Shown here: positions 25,426 to 35,062 of the stretch, piece by piece | Layout of the letters: every line of letters begins with the position of its first letter | Position numbering within the stretch: the first letter of the stretch is position 1 | Assembly: GCA_964453985.1 (NCBI GenBank) | Contig: CAYVQB010000006.1 | Span: 1-47,167, forward strand | Direction: 5' to 3' | Length of the DNA: 47,167 bases | DNA from: CAYVQB01 sp964453985 | GTDB taxonomy: Bacteria; Babelota; Babeliae; Babelales; UASB340 | Notes under the pieces: model-generated | Seen by the model: only the letters and a program-made list of their open reading frames with translations | The model's database searches: none | Told to the model about the DNA's origin: nothing | Position numbers and translations under genes: made by a program

Positions 25426-26145
25426 ATGTCAGGACATTCTAAATGGTCTACAATTAAGCATAAAAAAGCAAAAGAAGATGCAAAAAGGGGTAAAGTTTTT
25501 ACTAAATTAATTAGAGAGATTACGGTTGCGGCAAAAGAGAGCGGTGGTGATCCTGTTGGTAATGCAAAATTGCGATTGGTTTTGGAGAAAGCAAAAGCTG
25601 CAAATATGCCTCAGGATAATATTACTCGTGCAATAAAAAAAGGCACAGGTGAGCTTGATGGTGTTAGTTATGAGCCTGCAATTTATGAAGGTTATGGCCC
25701 ACATGGTGTTGCCGTTATCGTAGAAACTTTAAGTGATAATAAAAAAAGGACAGTTTCTGATTTAAGACATGTTTTTTCTAGATTGGGTGGTACATTGGCT
25801 GAATCTGGTGCTGTTGCTTGGATGTTCGAACACAAGGGTGTTGTTAGGGTTTTGGCTGACGAATTGTCAGAAGATGATCTTATTGAAAAAATGCTAGATT
25901 ACGATATCGAAGATGTGACAATAGGTGATAATGTTGCGTCTATTAGTTGTGATATGCATGATTTGGATAAGGTGAAAAAAGGAGCAGAGCAGTCGGGATT
26001 AACAATTGAAGATGTCGCAATTGAATGGATTCCTAAGAATACAGTTTCTGTAGAAGAACAAAATAAAGAAGAATCTATTTACAAATTTTTAGAAACTATA
26101 AACGACTTAGATGATGTTCAGAATATTTATGCAAATCTTGTTTAA
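25426..26145 (+). CDS. yebC: YebC/PmpR-family protein
   Basis: Cytoplasmic protein of the TACO1/YebC family, described as a transcriptional regulator and, in recent work, as a translation factor helping with stalling sequences. The family start MSGHSKWSTIKHKKAKEDAK is exact, and GGTLAESGAVAWMFEHKGVV and AIEWIPKN are conserved. 239 residues is typical. The ATG at 25426 is used; the GTG three codons earlier lies within the ribosome site GGAG. Followed after 11 bases by yicC. Confidence 0.96.
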   Translation: MSGHSKWSTIKHKKAKEDAKRGKVFTKLIREITVAAKESGGDPVGNAKLRLVLEKAKAANMPQDNITRAIKKGTGELDGVSYEPAIYEGYGPHGVAVIVETLSDNKKRTVSDLRHVFSRLGGTLAESGAVAWMFEHKGVVRVLADELSEDDLIEKMLDYDIEDVTIGDNVASISCDMHDLDKVKKGAEQSGLTIEDVAIEWIPKNTVSVEEQNKEESIYKFLETINDLDDVQNIYANLV

Positions 26146-26156
26146 GAGGTGTGATA

Positions 26157-27047
26157 GTGCTTTTTAGTATGACAGGTTTTAGTAGCCGAACCGTTTGTTT
26201 GCCTATTAATAAAAAAGAAAAGATTTTATTTCTGGTTGAGATAAAATCTGTAAACTCTAGATTTTTTGAAGCTGTTTGTAAGATTCCTTATGCCTTGAAC
26301 CATTTAGAAATAAAGATAATTCAAGAGCTCAAATCCAAGTTAATGAGAGGTCGTGTTTATCTTTCTATTAGACCAGAAGAAGATAGTGGCTCTTTTGAAA
26401 CCGTAAAGCCGTCCTTAAAGCTTATAGACGGTTACATTAAAGCTATAAAAGAGATAAAAACGAAATTTAAGATCTCAGGAGAGATTTCTGTTTCAGATTT
26501 TTTGACCTTACCGGATGTTTTTGTTACGCAAAAGACTAATATTAGTCAAAGTTTAGAAAAAGAAATTTTGAAAAATGTTAGTTTGGCTATTGATGAGTTG
26601 TTGGAGAGCAGGCTGGCTGAAGGTAAAAACTTACAAAAAGACTTAGAAAAAAGATTTGAAATTTGTGGACAAAAGGTTAATAAAATTAAAACAGCCTTTG
26701 AACGTTTGATGCAAAAATATAAGAAGCAAATTCAAGAGATTTTACCTTTACAAAAAGATGGCGATGACCAGACAAAACTTAAGCTTGATGAGCTTTATTC
26801 TATTTTGAATAAGATTGATGTTCATGAAGAAATTATTAGATTTAAGAGTCATTTAAGTCGTGTGAAAAAAGTCATCAAAGAAAAGACTGACGAAAAAGGT
26901 AAAAAACTTGATTTTATTTTGCAAGAATTAATGAGAGAATCTAATACTATATTGGCAAAATGTTCTGATGGTGATATCAGTGCAATGGCGGTTGATATAA
27001 AGGTTGAACTTGAAAAAGCCAGAGAACAGACCCAGAATATAGTCTAA
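26157..27047 (+). CDS. yicC: YicC-family endoribonuclease
   Basis: Conserved stress-related protein with endoribonuclease activity in E. coli. It starts MLFSMTGFSS, and EIKSVNSRFFEAVCKIP, an N-terminal YicC domain and a C-terminal DUF1732 (LDFILQELMRESNTILAKCS) are clear. 296 residues is normal. I prefer the GTG at 26157, seven bases after AAGAGG, over the GTG at 26151 that touches it. Its stop shares one base with the next gene's start (TAATG). In many genomes gmk follows yicC; here a glycosyltransferase does. Confidence 0.93.
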   Translation: MLFSMTGFSSRTVCLPINKKEKILFLVEIKSVNSRFFEAVCKIPYALNHLEIKIIQELKSKLMRGRVYLSIRPEEDSGSFETVKPSLKLIDGYIKAIKEIKTKFKISGEISVSDFLTLPDVFVTQKTNISQSLEKEILKNVSLAIDELLESRLAEGKNLQKDLEKRFEICGQKVNKIKTAFERLMQKYKKQIQEILPLQKDGDDQTKLKLDELYSILNKIDVHEEIIRFKSHLSRVKKVIKEKTDEKGKKLDFILQELMRESNTILAKCSDGDISAMAVDIKVELEKAREQTQNIV

Positions 27048-28138
27048 TGAAGATTCTTTTTGTTTCACATCTTGCGATAGGCGATTTTGTTTATTTGCAG
27101 AATTACTTAAAATTGTTTTCTCAAAAGCATCCTAATTTAAAGATAGATTTATTAGTAGATGAAGGGCGCGGCAAGAGTTGGCTGCGCCGTTGGGATAATA
27201 AAAAAAGTAATTATGTTCTTTATGACTGGCTTGAAAGCTGTTCTTTTTTTAATAAAATTTATAACAAAACCGGATCTTGGTGGAGTTTTAAAGAAACTTT
27301 AAGTGAATTAAAAAGTAATAATTATTCAGATATTATTTTGCTTACTGTAATCAGGCAGCACAAATTTATAAAATTGGCGAGAGCGATATCAACTAAAGGT
27401 CTTGTTTCTGGATTCATAAATAATAATTTTAAGTACAATTTTTTAAAGAAATATTATTTCAAAAAACTCGATAAGAGCATAGCATTTAAAGACTTAGGAG
27501 TTTCTCCTGAGGCTCATGTTGCAGATCATAACGCCATGTTTTTCGAGAAGTTTCTGGACCTAAAAACAAGTAAGTCTGAGAGAGTTCCATTTATTGATAT
27601 CCCCAAAGATTGGATTATTTATGGCAAGTTGAAGTTCTTGCAGTGGGATATTAATCTTAATAAAAATAAATATCAAAAAAATATTTTCATTAATTTTACG
27701 GCCAAAAATAAAAAGCGCTGTTGGTCTTTTGAGAAAGCAATAGAGCTTATTGGGAAACTTAAGCAAGATGAAACTTTTTATAATACCAATTTTATTATAA
27801 ATGTTATGCCGGGACACTACAAAACTTTTGATAAAGTTTTGAAAAATTATTCGTTAAACAATATTTTCTTATTTACTGCCACTAATAATTTTTTTCAGCT
27901 TCCCGCTATAATAAGATTATGTGATTTAGTTATTTCTGTAGAGACTGCTATTGGGCACCTTGCTGCGGCTTTGGGTGTGCCTGTAATATCGCTTATGCGA
28001 AAGAAAAATTTAGCCTGGTTGCCTTATGGGGATAATAATATCGTAGTCTCTGTTGATAAACGTTCTGACTGGATAAAAAAAATTAGCGTACAAAAAGTTT
28101 TTTTAGCAACTCAAAACTTTGTCGAAAAAACTTTCTAG
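27047..28138 (+). CDS. GT9 (heptosyltransferase-like) glycosyltransferase
   Basis: 363 residues. The N-terminus MKILFVSHLAIGDFVYLQNY is the GT9 nucleotide-sugar transferase opening, and the C-terminal donor site is SVETAIGHLAAALGVPVISL. The central part is diverged from WaaC/WaaF, so the acceptor is open; LPS core or another surface glycan is likely. It overlaps yicC by one base and its last 36 bases overlap, in convergent orientation, the true 3' end of the frameshifted GT4 gene. Confidence 0.88.
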   Translation: MKILFVSHLAIGDFVYLQNYLKLFSQKHPNLKIDLLVDEGRGKSWLRRWDNKKSNYVLYDWLESCSFFNKIYNKTGSWWSFKETLSELKSNNYSDIILLTVIRQHKFIKLARAISTKGLVSGFINNNFKYNFLKKYYFKKLDKSIAFKDLGVSPEAHVADHNAMFFEKFLDLKTSKSERVPFIDIPKDWIIYGKLKFLQWDINLNKNKYQKNIFINFTAKNKKRCWSFEKAIELIGKLKQDETFYNTNFIINVMPGHYKTFDKVLKNYSLNNIFLFTATNNFFQLPAIIRLCDLVISVETAIGHLAAALGVPVISLMRKKNLAWLPYGDNNIVVSVDKRSDWIKKISVQKVFLATQNFVEKTF

Positions 28139-29352
28139 TTTTTGTATATTAGCTTGTGACGAATAATTTTGTTTTACATGTTCATATGCATTTTGTCCAA
28201 GGGCTTTGCCCAACTCTGGATTGTCTATTAATTTTTCTATTTGTTCGACGAGTTTTTCTAAGTTATCAGATTCAAATAATAGTCCTGTTTTATTGCTTTG
28301 TACGCCCCAGTATTATGTGCACAAATTATTGGTTTTTTAAGTAATGCTGCTTCCATTATTACAATGCCAAAGGCTTCGTTCCTGCTGACAAGAGCTTTTA
28401 TATCAGAATGGAATAAGATTTCAGGAGTTTTGTCTGTTAGGCCTGTAAAATGTATATAGTCTTTTAAATCCAAAGATTTGACCAGCTTTTCTATTTCGTT
28501 TTTTCTATCTCCATCCCCTACTAGCACAACTTGTACAGGCTTGTTTTTTTCGTGTATTAACTTGTGTGCAGCTTTTATTAATAATGGATGGTTTTTATGT
28601 GTTATATCTTTGTACATATTTGCGATCATACAAATTATGGGTAAATCTTTTATTTTTATACCAAACTCTTGTTCAAAGAATACTTTGCGACTATTTTGAG
28701 TTGTAAAATTTAAGAATCTATCTTCTTCAAAGAACGGTGGCATAGATAAGATATGTTTTATTTTTAGATTTTTGTTTTGATTATCTATTTTTAAGTTTTG
28801 GCTGAGTTGGTGATGGACGCAAATGGCCCCATCCAAGCTTATATTATTTAGGTACTTGTATTGGATGTTATTGTGGCTATGATGGGTTAGGATAATTTTT
28901 ACAGGTAATTTGTTTGCAATTTTTTTAGTCGCCCTTAACTCTTTATCTAAGTTGCAATTAATAATCTGAATGTTCTCTTTTTTGCAAATTTTAAATATTG
29001 CACTGTATAGTCCTGGTTGAATTGTGTTTTTAAACTTTATTATCTTATTATATACATGATGAGGAATTTTTAATTGTTTTAATTGTTTTGAAACATCAGA
29101 ATTATTAATTGCTAATAATTGTACATTGTGTCCATTTTTAATGAGATTTTTATATATGGAAATCATGTGTGTGGGGCCTCCACCAAAACCACTTTCTATA
29201 CTATTTATTAATAGAATGTTTTTTTTATTAGTTCTTTGATTGGTGTTTTTATCAAAAGAGATAGTTTCAAAATAGAATAAGCAAGAATATATTTTATATA
29301 TAGTTACTATTGCAATTGTGCTAGTTATTAATAAGATTGCTTGGATAAGCAT
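28103..29352 (-). pseudogene. GT4 glycosyltransferase, membrane-anchored, frameshifted near its 3' end
   Basis: Leftward GT-B glycosyltransferase with an N-terminal membrane anchor (about 3-25), the start NILLINSIESGFGGGPTHMI, and the E-x7-E donor motif in EAFGIVIME. The open frame stops at 28258 after CAHNTGAYKAIKQDYYLN. In the other frame the sequence continues as KTGLLFESDNLEKLVEQIEK and on to NYSSQANIQKLESFFDKVLS, with stop at 28103-28105. That tail matches the next paralogue's KTGLLFEQNNINSLVEKIEK to the end. The break lies within about 28290-28306, and comparison suggests loss of about 10 bases. Without the tail the last helices of the domain are missing, so the protein is probably weak or dead. 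Confidence 0.85.
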
Positions 29353-29354
29353 TT

Positions 29355-30488
29355 TTATTTCTCCAATATTTTTTTATAAAATAATTCTAATTTATTTGTG
29401 CTAGTTTGAGTTGAATAGTTTTGTAAGACTAAGCTTTGTGCTTCTTGCCCATAGCTTTTTATAAGTTCTGGATCATCTATTAATTTTTCTATCTTTTCTA
29501 CAAGGCTATTAATATTATTTTGTTCAAATAATAAGCCTGTTTTTTCATTTATAACAATGCTTGAAAGGTTGGCTGTATCCGCGCCAATAATAGGTTTTTT
29601 TAAGGTTGCTGCTTCAAGAAGAACTATTGGCATGCCTTCTTGTTTGCTGGGTAATATTTTTATGTCTGAGTGATATAAAAGTTCCACTGTTTTATCTGTA
29701 AAACCCAAGAAGTGAACATAGTCTTGAATTTTTAAGTTAATAGCAAGATCTAGTAGATCTTTTTTTAGCGGGCCATCACCTGCCAGCATTAATTGTACGG
29801 GTTTGTTTTTTTTATAAATTAATTCATATAAAGCGTGTAATAGTATTTTATGATTTTTGTTTTTATTCAAGTGTGCAATTGTGCATAGAATTGGTAAGTT
29901 TTTTGTTTTTATTTCAAACTCTTGCTTAAAGAACTCTTGCTTACTTTGTTTCGTGCTAAATTCTAAGAATTTTTTTTCGTTAAAGAATGGAGGAATAAAA
30001 GTTATTTCTTTGATTCTTAGCTTTTCAGTTTCATTCTTGTTTTCAAAATATTCTTTTATTTGTGGGCTAACGCAAATAGTCCCGTCTAGATTTTGTAAAT
30101 ATTTAGATTTTAGTTTTTGTGGTATATGCCGTGTCATTACAACTTTTACTGGAAGTTTTTTAGCAACTTTTTTAGCCGGTTTAACTTCTCTGTGTATGTT
30201 GCAATGTATGATTTGTATGCTATTTTGTTTGCAAATTTTATATATGGCACGATAAAGACCAGGTTGGAATTGATTTTTAAAGATAATAATTTTTTTATAA
30301 GTATAATATGGGATTCCCTCATTCTTTAGCCTTTGGGCCAAGCCAGAGTTTTTCGCGACTAGAAACTTTACGTTATGACCATTTTTAACGAGGTTTTTAT
30401 AAAGTGTTAGCGAGTAAAATTCTGCGCCACCCAAGATCCCATGAGCGCCATTAACGATTAATATGTTTTTACTTGAGTATTTTGTCAT
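29355..30488 (-). CDS. GT4 glycosyltransferase, intact copy without membrane anchor
   Basis: 377 residues, retaining-type GT-B transferase. NILIVNGAHGILGGAEFYSL is the N-terminal Gly-rich acceptor/donor loop, and PSKQEGMPIVLLEAATLKKP carries E-x7-E, followed by KTGLLFEQNN and a complete C-terminal helix (ELFYKKILEK). Of the three tandem copies it is the only one that reads through. Unlike its neighbours it starts at MTKYSSKN and lacks the hydrophobic anchor. Two bases separate it from the downstream copy. The substrate is unknown; probably a surface polysaccharide sugar. Confidence 0.9.
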   Translation of the reverse strand: MTKYSSKNILIVNGAHGILGGAEFYSLTLYKNLVKNGHNVKFLVAKNSGLAQRLKNEGIPYYTYKKIIIFKNQFQPGLYRAIYKICKQNSIQIIHCNIHREVKPAKKVAKKLPVKVVMTRHIPQKLKSKYLQNLDGTICVSPQIKEYFENKNETEKLRIKEITFIPPFFNEKKFLEFSTKQSKQEFFKQEFEIKTKNLPILCTIAHLNKNKNHKILLHALYELIYKKNKPVQLMLAGDGPLKKDLLDLAINLKIQDYVHFLGFTDKTVELLYHSDIKILPSKQEGMPIVLLEAATLKKPIIGADTANLSSIVINEKTGLLFEQNNINSLVEKIEKLIDDPELIKSYGQEAQSLVLQNYSTQTSTNKLELFYKKILEK

Positions 30489-31065
30489 AAAATTTTTCTA
30501 TGTTATTTTTTTCTTTTAAATAATCTTTTATTTGTTAACTAACACAAATAACACCATCTAGGTTTTTTAGATATGTTGACCCTATCTCTTGTGGTATATG
30601 CCGCGTCATTACAACTTTTATGGGAAGTTTTCGGGCCACTTTTTTGGCAGGATTAACTTCTCTATGTATATTGCAGTGGACGATTTGAATCTTATCTTGT
30701 TCACAAATTTTATATATAGCTGAATAAAGCCCCGGTTGGATCTGGCTTTTTAGTAGCACAAATTTATTGTAAGTGTAATAAGATATTTTTAATTCTGTTA
30801 GCTTTTTTTCTAGTTCAGAATTTTTTGGAATCAAAAACTTTACGCTGTGTCCATTTTTAACTAAATTATTATAGAGAGTTACGCTGTAAAGCTCTGCTCC
30901 TCCCAATATTCCATGTGCGCTGTTTACTATTAAAATTCGATTTCCAGAACTTTTATTTTGTGTATTAGGGAAAGTTACCTGTTCAAAGTGGTAAACGGTT
31001 TCAACTGTTTTTATTACGGCCAAAGTGCTTAATAGTAAAGCTATTAATAGGTAGGTATATTTCAT
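30469..31065 (-). pseudogene. GT4 glycosyltransferase remnant (stop codon plus internal deletion)
   Basis: Open for 176 residues (31065 to 30535): anchor, RILIVNSAHGILGGAELYSV and on to LKNLDGVICVS. A TAA follows where the intact paralogue reads SPQIKEY. Past the stop, in the same frame, comes QIKDYLKEKNN and then IEKFYDKILK, ending at 30469. The first part matches the middle of the paralogue and the second its extreme C-terminus, so about 180 codons of the donor domain have been lost. The frame runs over the start codon of the next gene (30486-30488). Only the N-terminal acceptor half could be made. Confidence 0.88.
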
Positions 31066-31258
31066 ATGTTTTTGGTTTCGTTTTAGAAATTGAACTTTTT
31101 TATTTTATCAGATGGTAGCATATAAAAACTTAAAAGCTAATATTACCAAATTTTAAAATAATAAGTATTGGGTAACTATACTAAATAGTCATAAATTTCT
31201 AAAAATGATTAGTAGGAACTAGTTAGCTATATGCTATGTCTTTTTCTTTTTGTAAAAC

Positions 31259-31287
31259 TTGTCTAAGCTTTTAAAGAATAGTATTAT
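31259..31287 (+). promoter_or_regulatory. Predicted promoter for the gyrA operon
   Basis: TTGTCT (31259-31264), a 17-base spacer, then TATTAT (31282-31287), 64 bases upstream of the gyrA start. No competing motif of similar quality is seen in the 286-base gap, which is otherwise AT-rich without features. Confidence 0.55.
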
Positions 31288-31351
31288 AGTAATCTATTGT
31301 ATTAGTAGTGTTTTTAGAGGTTGTTCTCTTTATTTGGGAAGGGAATTTTAG

Positions 31352-33850
31352 ATGTCGGAAAAAAATAATAATCAAGATTTAAAAGTAGGGTCCAAGGGGA
31401 TCATGCCGCTTTCTGTCGAAAAAGAGTTAAAGACTTCTTTTTTAGACTATGCAATGTCAGTAATTATTAGTCGTGCTCTTCCTGATGTAAGAGATGGTCT
31501 AAAACCTGTGCATCGTAGAATTTTATATGCAATGCACAAGTTAGGTTACTACCATGAAAAACGTTATAGAAAATCGGCAACAGTGGTTGGTGAAGTTATT
31601 GGTCATTATCATCCTCATGGTGATTCTGCAATTTATCAATCTATTGTGGGTTTAACCCAAGGTTTTTCTAAAAGATATCCATTAATTGATGGACAAGGTA
31701 ACTGGGGTTCTATAGATGGTGACAACGCTGCTGCCATGAGATATACAGAGTGTCGTATGGCAAGGATTGCCAGAGAGCTTCTGACTGATATCGAAAAGCA
31801 AACAGTTCGTTTTGTTCCTAACTTTGACGAATCAACAGTGGAACCTTCATTATTGCCAAGTAAAATTCCTAATCTTTTAATTAATGGTTCAACTGGTATT
31901 GCAGTTGGTATGGCAACATCTGTACCACCTCATAATTTGGGTGAAATTATTGATGCCTGTATTGCATTATTAAAAGATCCGAAATTAAGTGAAGAAGAAT
32001 TGTTTAGGTTGGTGCCTGCACCCGACTTTCCTACAGGTGGTACTATTTGTGGAAGAGCTGGAATAGTAAAGGCATACAGGACTGGCCGGGGTAATCTTAT
32101 CTTAAGAGGCGTTGTTAGCGTAGAAGAAGATAAAAAACAAGCAGCTCTTGTTGTATCAGAGATTCCTTATCAGGTAAATAAATCTGATCTTATTAAAAAA
32201 ATAGCTGATTTAGTAAAAAACAAAGTAATTGATGGAATATCTAATATTCGAGATGAATCTGATAAGGGTGGTATTCGTCTTGTTATAGAACTAAAACGTG
32301 GGGAAAATCCTCAAGTTATTTTAAATCAATTATATAAACATACATCTCTACAGACTTCTGTTTCTATATTGTTGTTAGCCTTGTTTCAAAATAGACCAAT
32401 GTTTTTCACTTTACGTGAAATGGTGGATCACTTTTTGGTTCATCGTAAACAGATTATTACAAGACGTACAGAATTTGATGTAGCGAAAAATAAAGATAGA
32501 AAACATATTCTTGAGGGCTTGACTATTGCTCTTGATAATATTGATATGGTTGTAGAGTTAATTAAAAAATCTGCAGATACAGCTTCTGCTTGTGAAGCTC
32601 TTAGTAAGAAATTAAAATTAACTGAAGCTCAAAACAAAGCAATATTAGAAATGCGATTACATCGCTTAACAGGTCTTGAACAAGAAAAGATCAAAAGCGA
32701 AATAAAAGATCTTTTGGGAATTATAGAACAATTAGAACTTATCTTAAAAGATCCTGAAGAGTTAAAGCGAGTTATAGTTGGAGAACTTGAGCTAATTAAA
32801 AAGACCTATGCAGATAAGCGTAGAAGTCAGATTGAGGGTGCAATAGATTCTTTGAGCGAAGCTGACTTAATTCCTGATGAGGATGTTGTTGTAACATTAA
32901 CTCGTAAAGGTTACATTAAGCGAGTTCTTCTTGATACTTATACCGTACAGCACAGAGGTGGTAAAGGTAAAAAGGGAATGACAGATCTTTGTGACTCTGA
33001 TGATGTTGTACAAGATATTTTTATCGCAAGAAACCATGATGATCTTTTATTCTTTACAAATCTAGGTAGAGTGTATGAGTTGCAGGTTTATCAAATTCCA
33101 GAAGGCTCTAGGATTGCAAAGGGTCGTGCTATAGTAAATCTTTTACAGCTTGCCCCAGGTGAGCGTGTTGTAAAACTTCTTTGTGCTAGAGAGCTTAAGG
33201 ATAGGTTTTTGGTAATGGTCACCAAATTTGGAACTATTAAAAAAACTGACGCCATGGCTTTTGCAAAGATTAGAGCAACAGGTATAAGAGCTATAGGTTT
33301 GGCTGAAAAAGATGAGCTTGTTTTCTGTGATTTAAGTTCCGGAATGGATTCAATTGTTATAGCAACAAATGATGGCCAAGGCATAAGGTTTGATGAAAAA
33401 GAGGTCCGATCGATGGGTCGTCAAGCTGGTGGTGTTCGAGGTATTAAGTTGCGCGAAGGTGACTTTGTTGTTGGAATGGAAATAATAAAATCAGAAGATG
33501 ATGCGTTGTTGTTTGCTACTTCCCGTGGCTATGGAAAGCGAGTTAGAACGGGTGACTTTAGAGTTGCGCACCGTGGTGGTGTTGGTGTAAGAACCATCCC
33601 TACTGATAAACGAAACGGTGATGTAATTGGTATTGTTCAGGTTTCTGATAAGTCTAGTATTTTGCTGATCGATTCATTTGGTAAAATAATTAGACTTTCT
33701 CCAAACGAAATAAGAACTATGGGTAGACAAGCTAAAGGCGTAAGGCTTGTTCGCTTGGATAAAAAACAAACTCTTACTTCTATCGCCTCATTTGAAGAAA
33801 CAGAAGAAGTAAAAGAAGAGCAAACAGTAACTGCTGAGAGCGCAGAATAA
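31352..33850 (+). CDS. gyrA: DNA gyrase subunit A
   Basis: Cuts and rejoins DNA to introduce negative supercoils with GyrB. Catalytic Tyr131 sits in AAAMRYTE, and the winged-helix and tower regions are complete. The C-terminal pinwheel domain has the GyrA-box QHRGGKG near residue 532, which separates gyrase from topoisomerase IV (ParC). 832 residues. In the quinolone region HPHGDSAIYQSI, Ser92 equals E. coli Ser83 and Gln96 takes the place of Asp87. The tail is acidic (EETEEVKEEQ). First in a gyrA-dprA-prohibitin-maf operon. Confidence 0.95.
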   Translation: MSEKNNNQDLKVGSKGIMPLSVEKELKTSFLDYAMSVIISRALPDVRDGLKPVHRRILYAMHKLGYYHEKRYRKSATVVGEVIGHYHPHGDSAIYQSIVGLTQGFSKRYPLIDGQGNWGSIDGDNAAAMRYTECRMARIARELLTDIEKQTVRFVPNFDESTVEPSLLPSKIPNLLINGSTGIAVGMATSVPPHNLGEIIDACIALLKDPKLSEEELFRLVPAPDFPTGGTICGRAGIVKAYRTGRGNLILRGVVSVEEDKKQAALVVSEIPYQVNKSDLIKKIADLVKNKVIDGISNIRDESDKGGIRLVIELKRGENPQVILNQLYKHTSLQTSVSILLLALFQNRPMFFTLREMVDHFLVHRKQIITRRTEFDVAKNKDRKHILEGLTIALDNIDMVVELIKKSADTASACEALSKKLKLTEAQNKAILEMRLHRLTGLEQEKIKSEIKDLLGIIEQLELILKDPEELKRVIVGELELIKKTYADKRRSQIEGAIDSLSEADLIPDEDVVVTLTRKGYIKRVLLDTYTVQHRGGKGKKGMTDLCDSDDVVQDIFIARNHDDLLFFTNLGRVYELQVYQIPEGSRIAKGRAIVNLLQLAPGERVVKLLCARELKDRFLVMVTKFGTIKKTDAMAFAKIRATGIRAIGLAEKDELVFCDLSSGMDSIVIATNDGQGIRFDEKEVRSMGRQAGGVRGIKLREGDFVVGMEIIKSEDDALLFATSRGYGKRVRTGDFRVAHRGGVGVRTIPTDKRNGDVIGIVQVSDKSSILLIDSFGKIIRLSPNEIRTMGRQAKGVRLVRLDKKQTLTSIASFEETEEVKEEQTVTAESAE

Positions 33851-33876
33851 TAACAGCTTTGGTGGGGACATTTTTA

Positions 33877-35034
33877 GTGGATGAAAGCAAAACGGTTTTA
33901 CTACACTTATCTTTGGTTTACGGTGTAGGACCTAGATCTGTTTTAAATATAATTAAGATGTTATATGAGGATTTTTGTACGACTTACAAGAATCCTCATA
34001 TACAAAATCCAGATCTAAATATACAAAAATTATATTCGTATTCTGTTCAGGATTTTGTATGTAAATTTTATTTAAAAGAAAAAGTAGCAAAGCTTTTGGT
34101 TGCTGGTCTTAAAGATAAAAGCAAGCTTGAAAAAGAGTTAGCTCTGATTCAAAAATATAAAATAGATATATATTCTTTTTTGGATTCTGAATATCCAGAC
34201 TGTCTCAAGCAAATTTATAGTCCACCTATTATGCTATATTGCAAGGGTGGTGATCTTGGAGATTTTGAAACGAACTTTGCTGTTATTGGTGCTCGTAAAG
34301 CGGGCGAGTATGCCCAACAAATTATTCATGATATTGTACCAAAGCTTGTGGAAAAAAAATATACAATTGTCAGTGGCGGTGCCATAGGGGCAGATTCAAT
34401 GGCTCATAAGGCGACACTTGATTTTGGAGGTAAGACAATTGTTGTCTTAGGTTCAGGATTACTTGAGCCATATCCAAAAGAGAACAAAGAACTTTTTCGC
34501 CAAGTGCTCCGGTCAGGAGGAACTTTAGTTTCACCTTTTCCTTTACAAGCTCCACCTGAAAGAGGAAACTTTCCTGCACGAAATAGAATTATTGCAGGGC
34601 TAAGTAAGGCTTGTTTGGTTGTACAGGCAGCTAGAAAAAGTGGTGCGTTAATTACTGCGAAGTTTGCTTTAGATGAGGGTCGTACTGTTTTTGCTGTGCC
34701 TGGTTCAGTTTATGATGAGCTAAGTTTAGGATGTCATGAGCTTATTAATCAGGGTGCAAAGCTCGTAAACTCTATAGATGATATTTGTGATGATTTTGGA
34801 GAAAACCAAGTCGTTATTCCTATTATTGTAGAAAAAAAAGAAACTAAAAAAATAAAAAAAATAGAAAAAGTAATAGAAGACCCAATCTTAGGCTTCCTGA
34901 AGGAGCCGTCTTCTATTGATGAATTAAGTGTTAAGACAGGTCTGGATTTGTTTTGTTTGCAAGATAAGTTATTTGATTTACAATTATCTGGAAAAGTGAA
35001 ACAGAACATCGCAGGGCTTTGGGAAAAAGCATAA
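33877..35034 (+). CDS. dprA: DNA-processing protein DprA
   Basis: Loads RecA on incoming single-stranded DNA during natural transformation. The Rossmann core shows FAVIGARKAGEYA, SGGAIGADSMAH, VVLGSGLLEPYPKEN and FPARNRIIAGLS; a C-terminal winged helix follows (ILGFLKEPSSIDELSVKTGL). An N-terminal helix-hairpin region begins LSLVYGVGPRSVLN. The start is uncertain: GTG at 33877 has GGTGGGG about ten bases upstream, while the in-frame TTG at 33859 has no ribosome site. It lies 26 bases after gyrA. No other competence gene is in view. Confidence 0.93.
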   Translation: MDESKTVLLHLSLVYGVGPRSVLNIIKMLYEDFCTTYKNPHIQNPDLNIQKLYSYSVQDFVCKFYLKEKVAKLLVAGLKDKSKLEKELALIQKYKIDIYSFLDSEYPDCLKQIYSPPIMLYCKGGDLGDFETNFAVIGARKAGEYAQQIIHDIVPKLVEKKYTIVSGGAIGADSMAHKATLDFGGKTIVVLGSGLLEPYPKENKELFRQVLRSGGTLVSPFPLQAPPERGNFPARNRIIAGLSKACLVVQAARKSGALITAKFALDEGRTVFAVPGSVYDELSLGCHELINQGAKLVNSIDDICDDFGENQVVIPIIVEKKETKKIKKIEKVIEDPILGFLKEPSSIDELSVKTGLDLFCLQDKLFDLQLSGKVKQNIAGLWEKA

Positions 35035-35062
35035 AAATTATTTTAACTTTAAGGGTATTAAT

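Noticed and set aside
28290..28306. Programmed ribosomal frameshift in the GT4 gene
   Set aside because: No X-XXY-YYZ slippery heptamer or downstream structure was seen; a small deletion relative to the paralogue explains it better.
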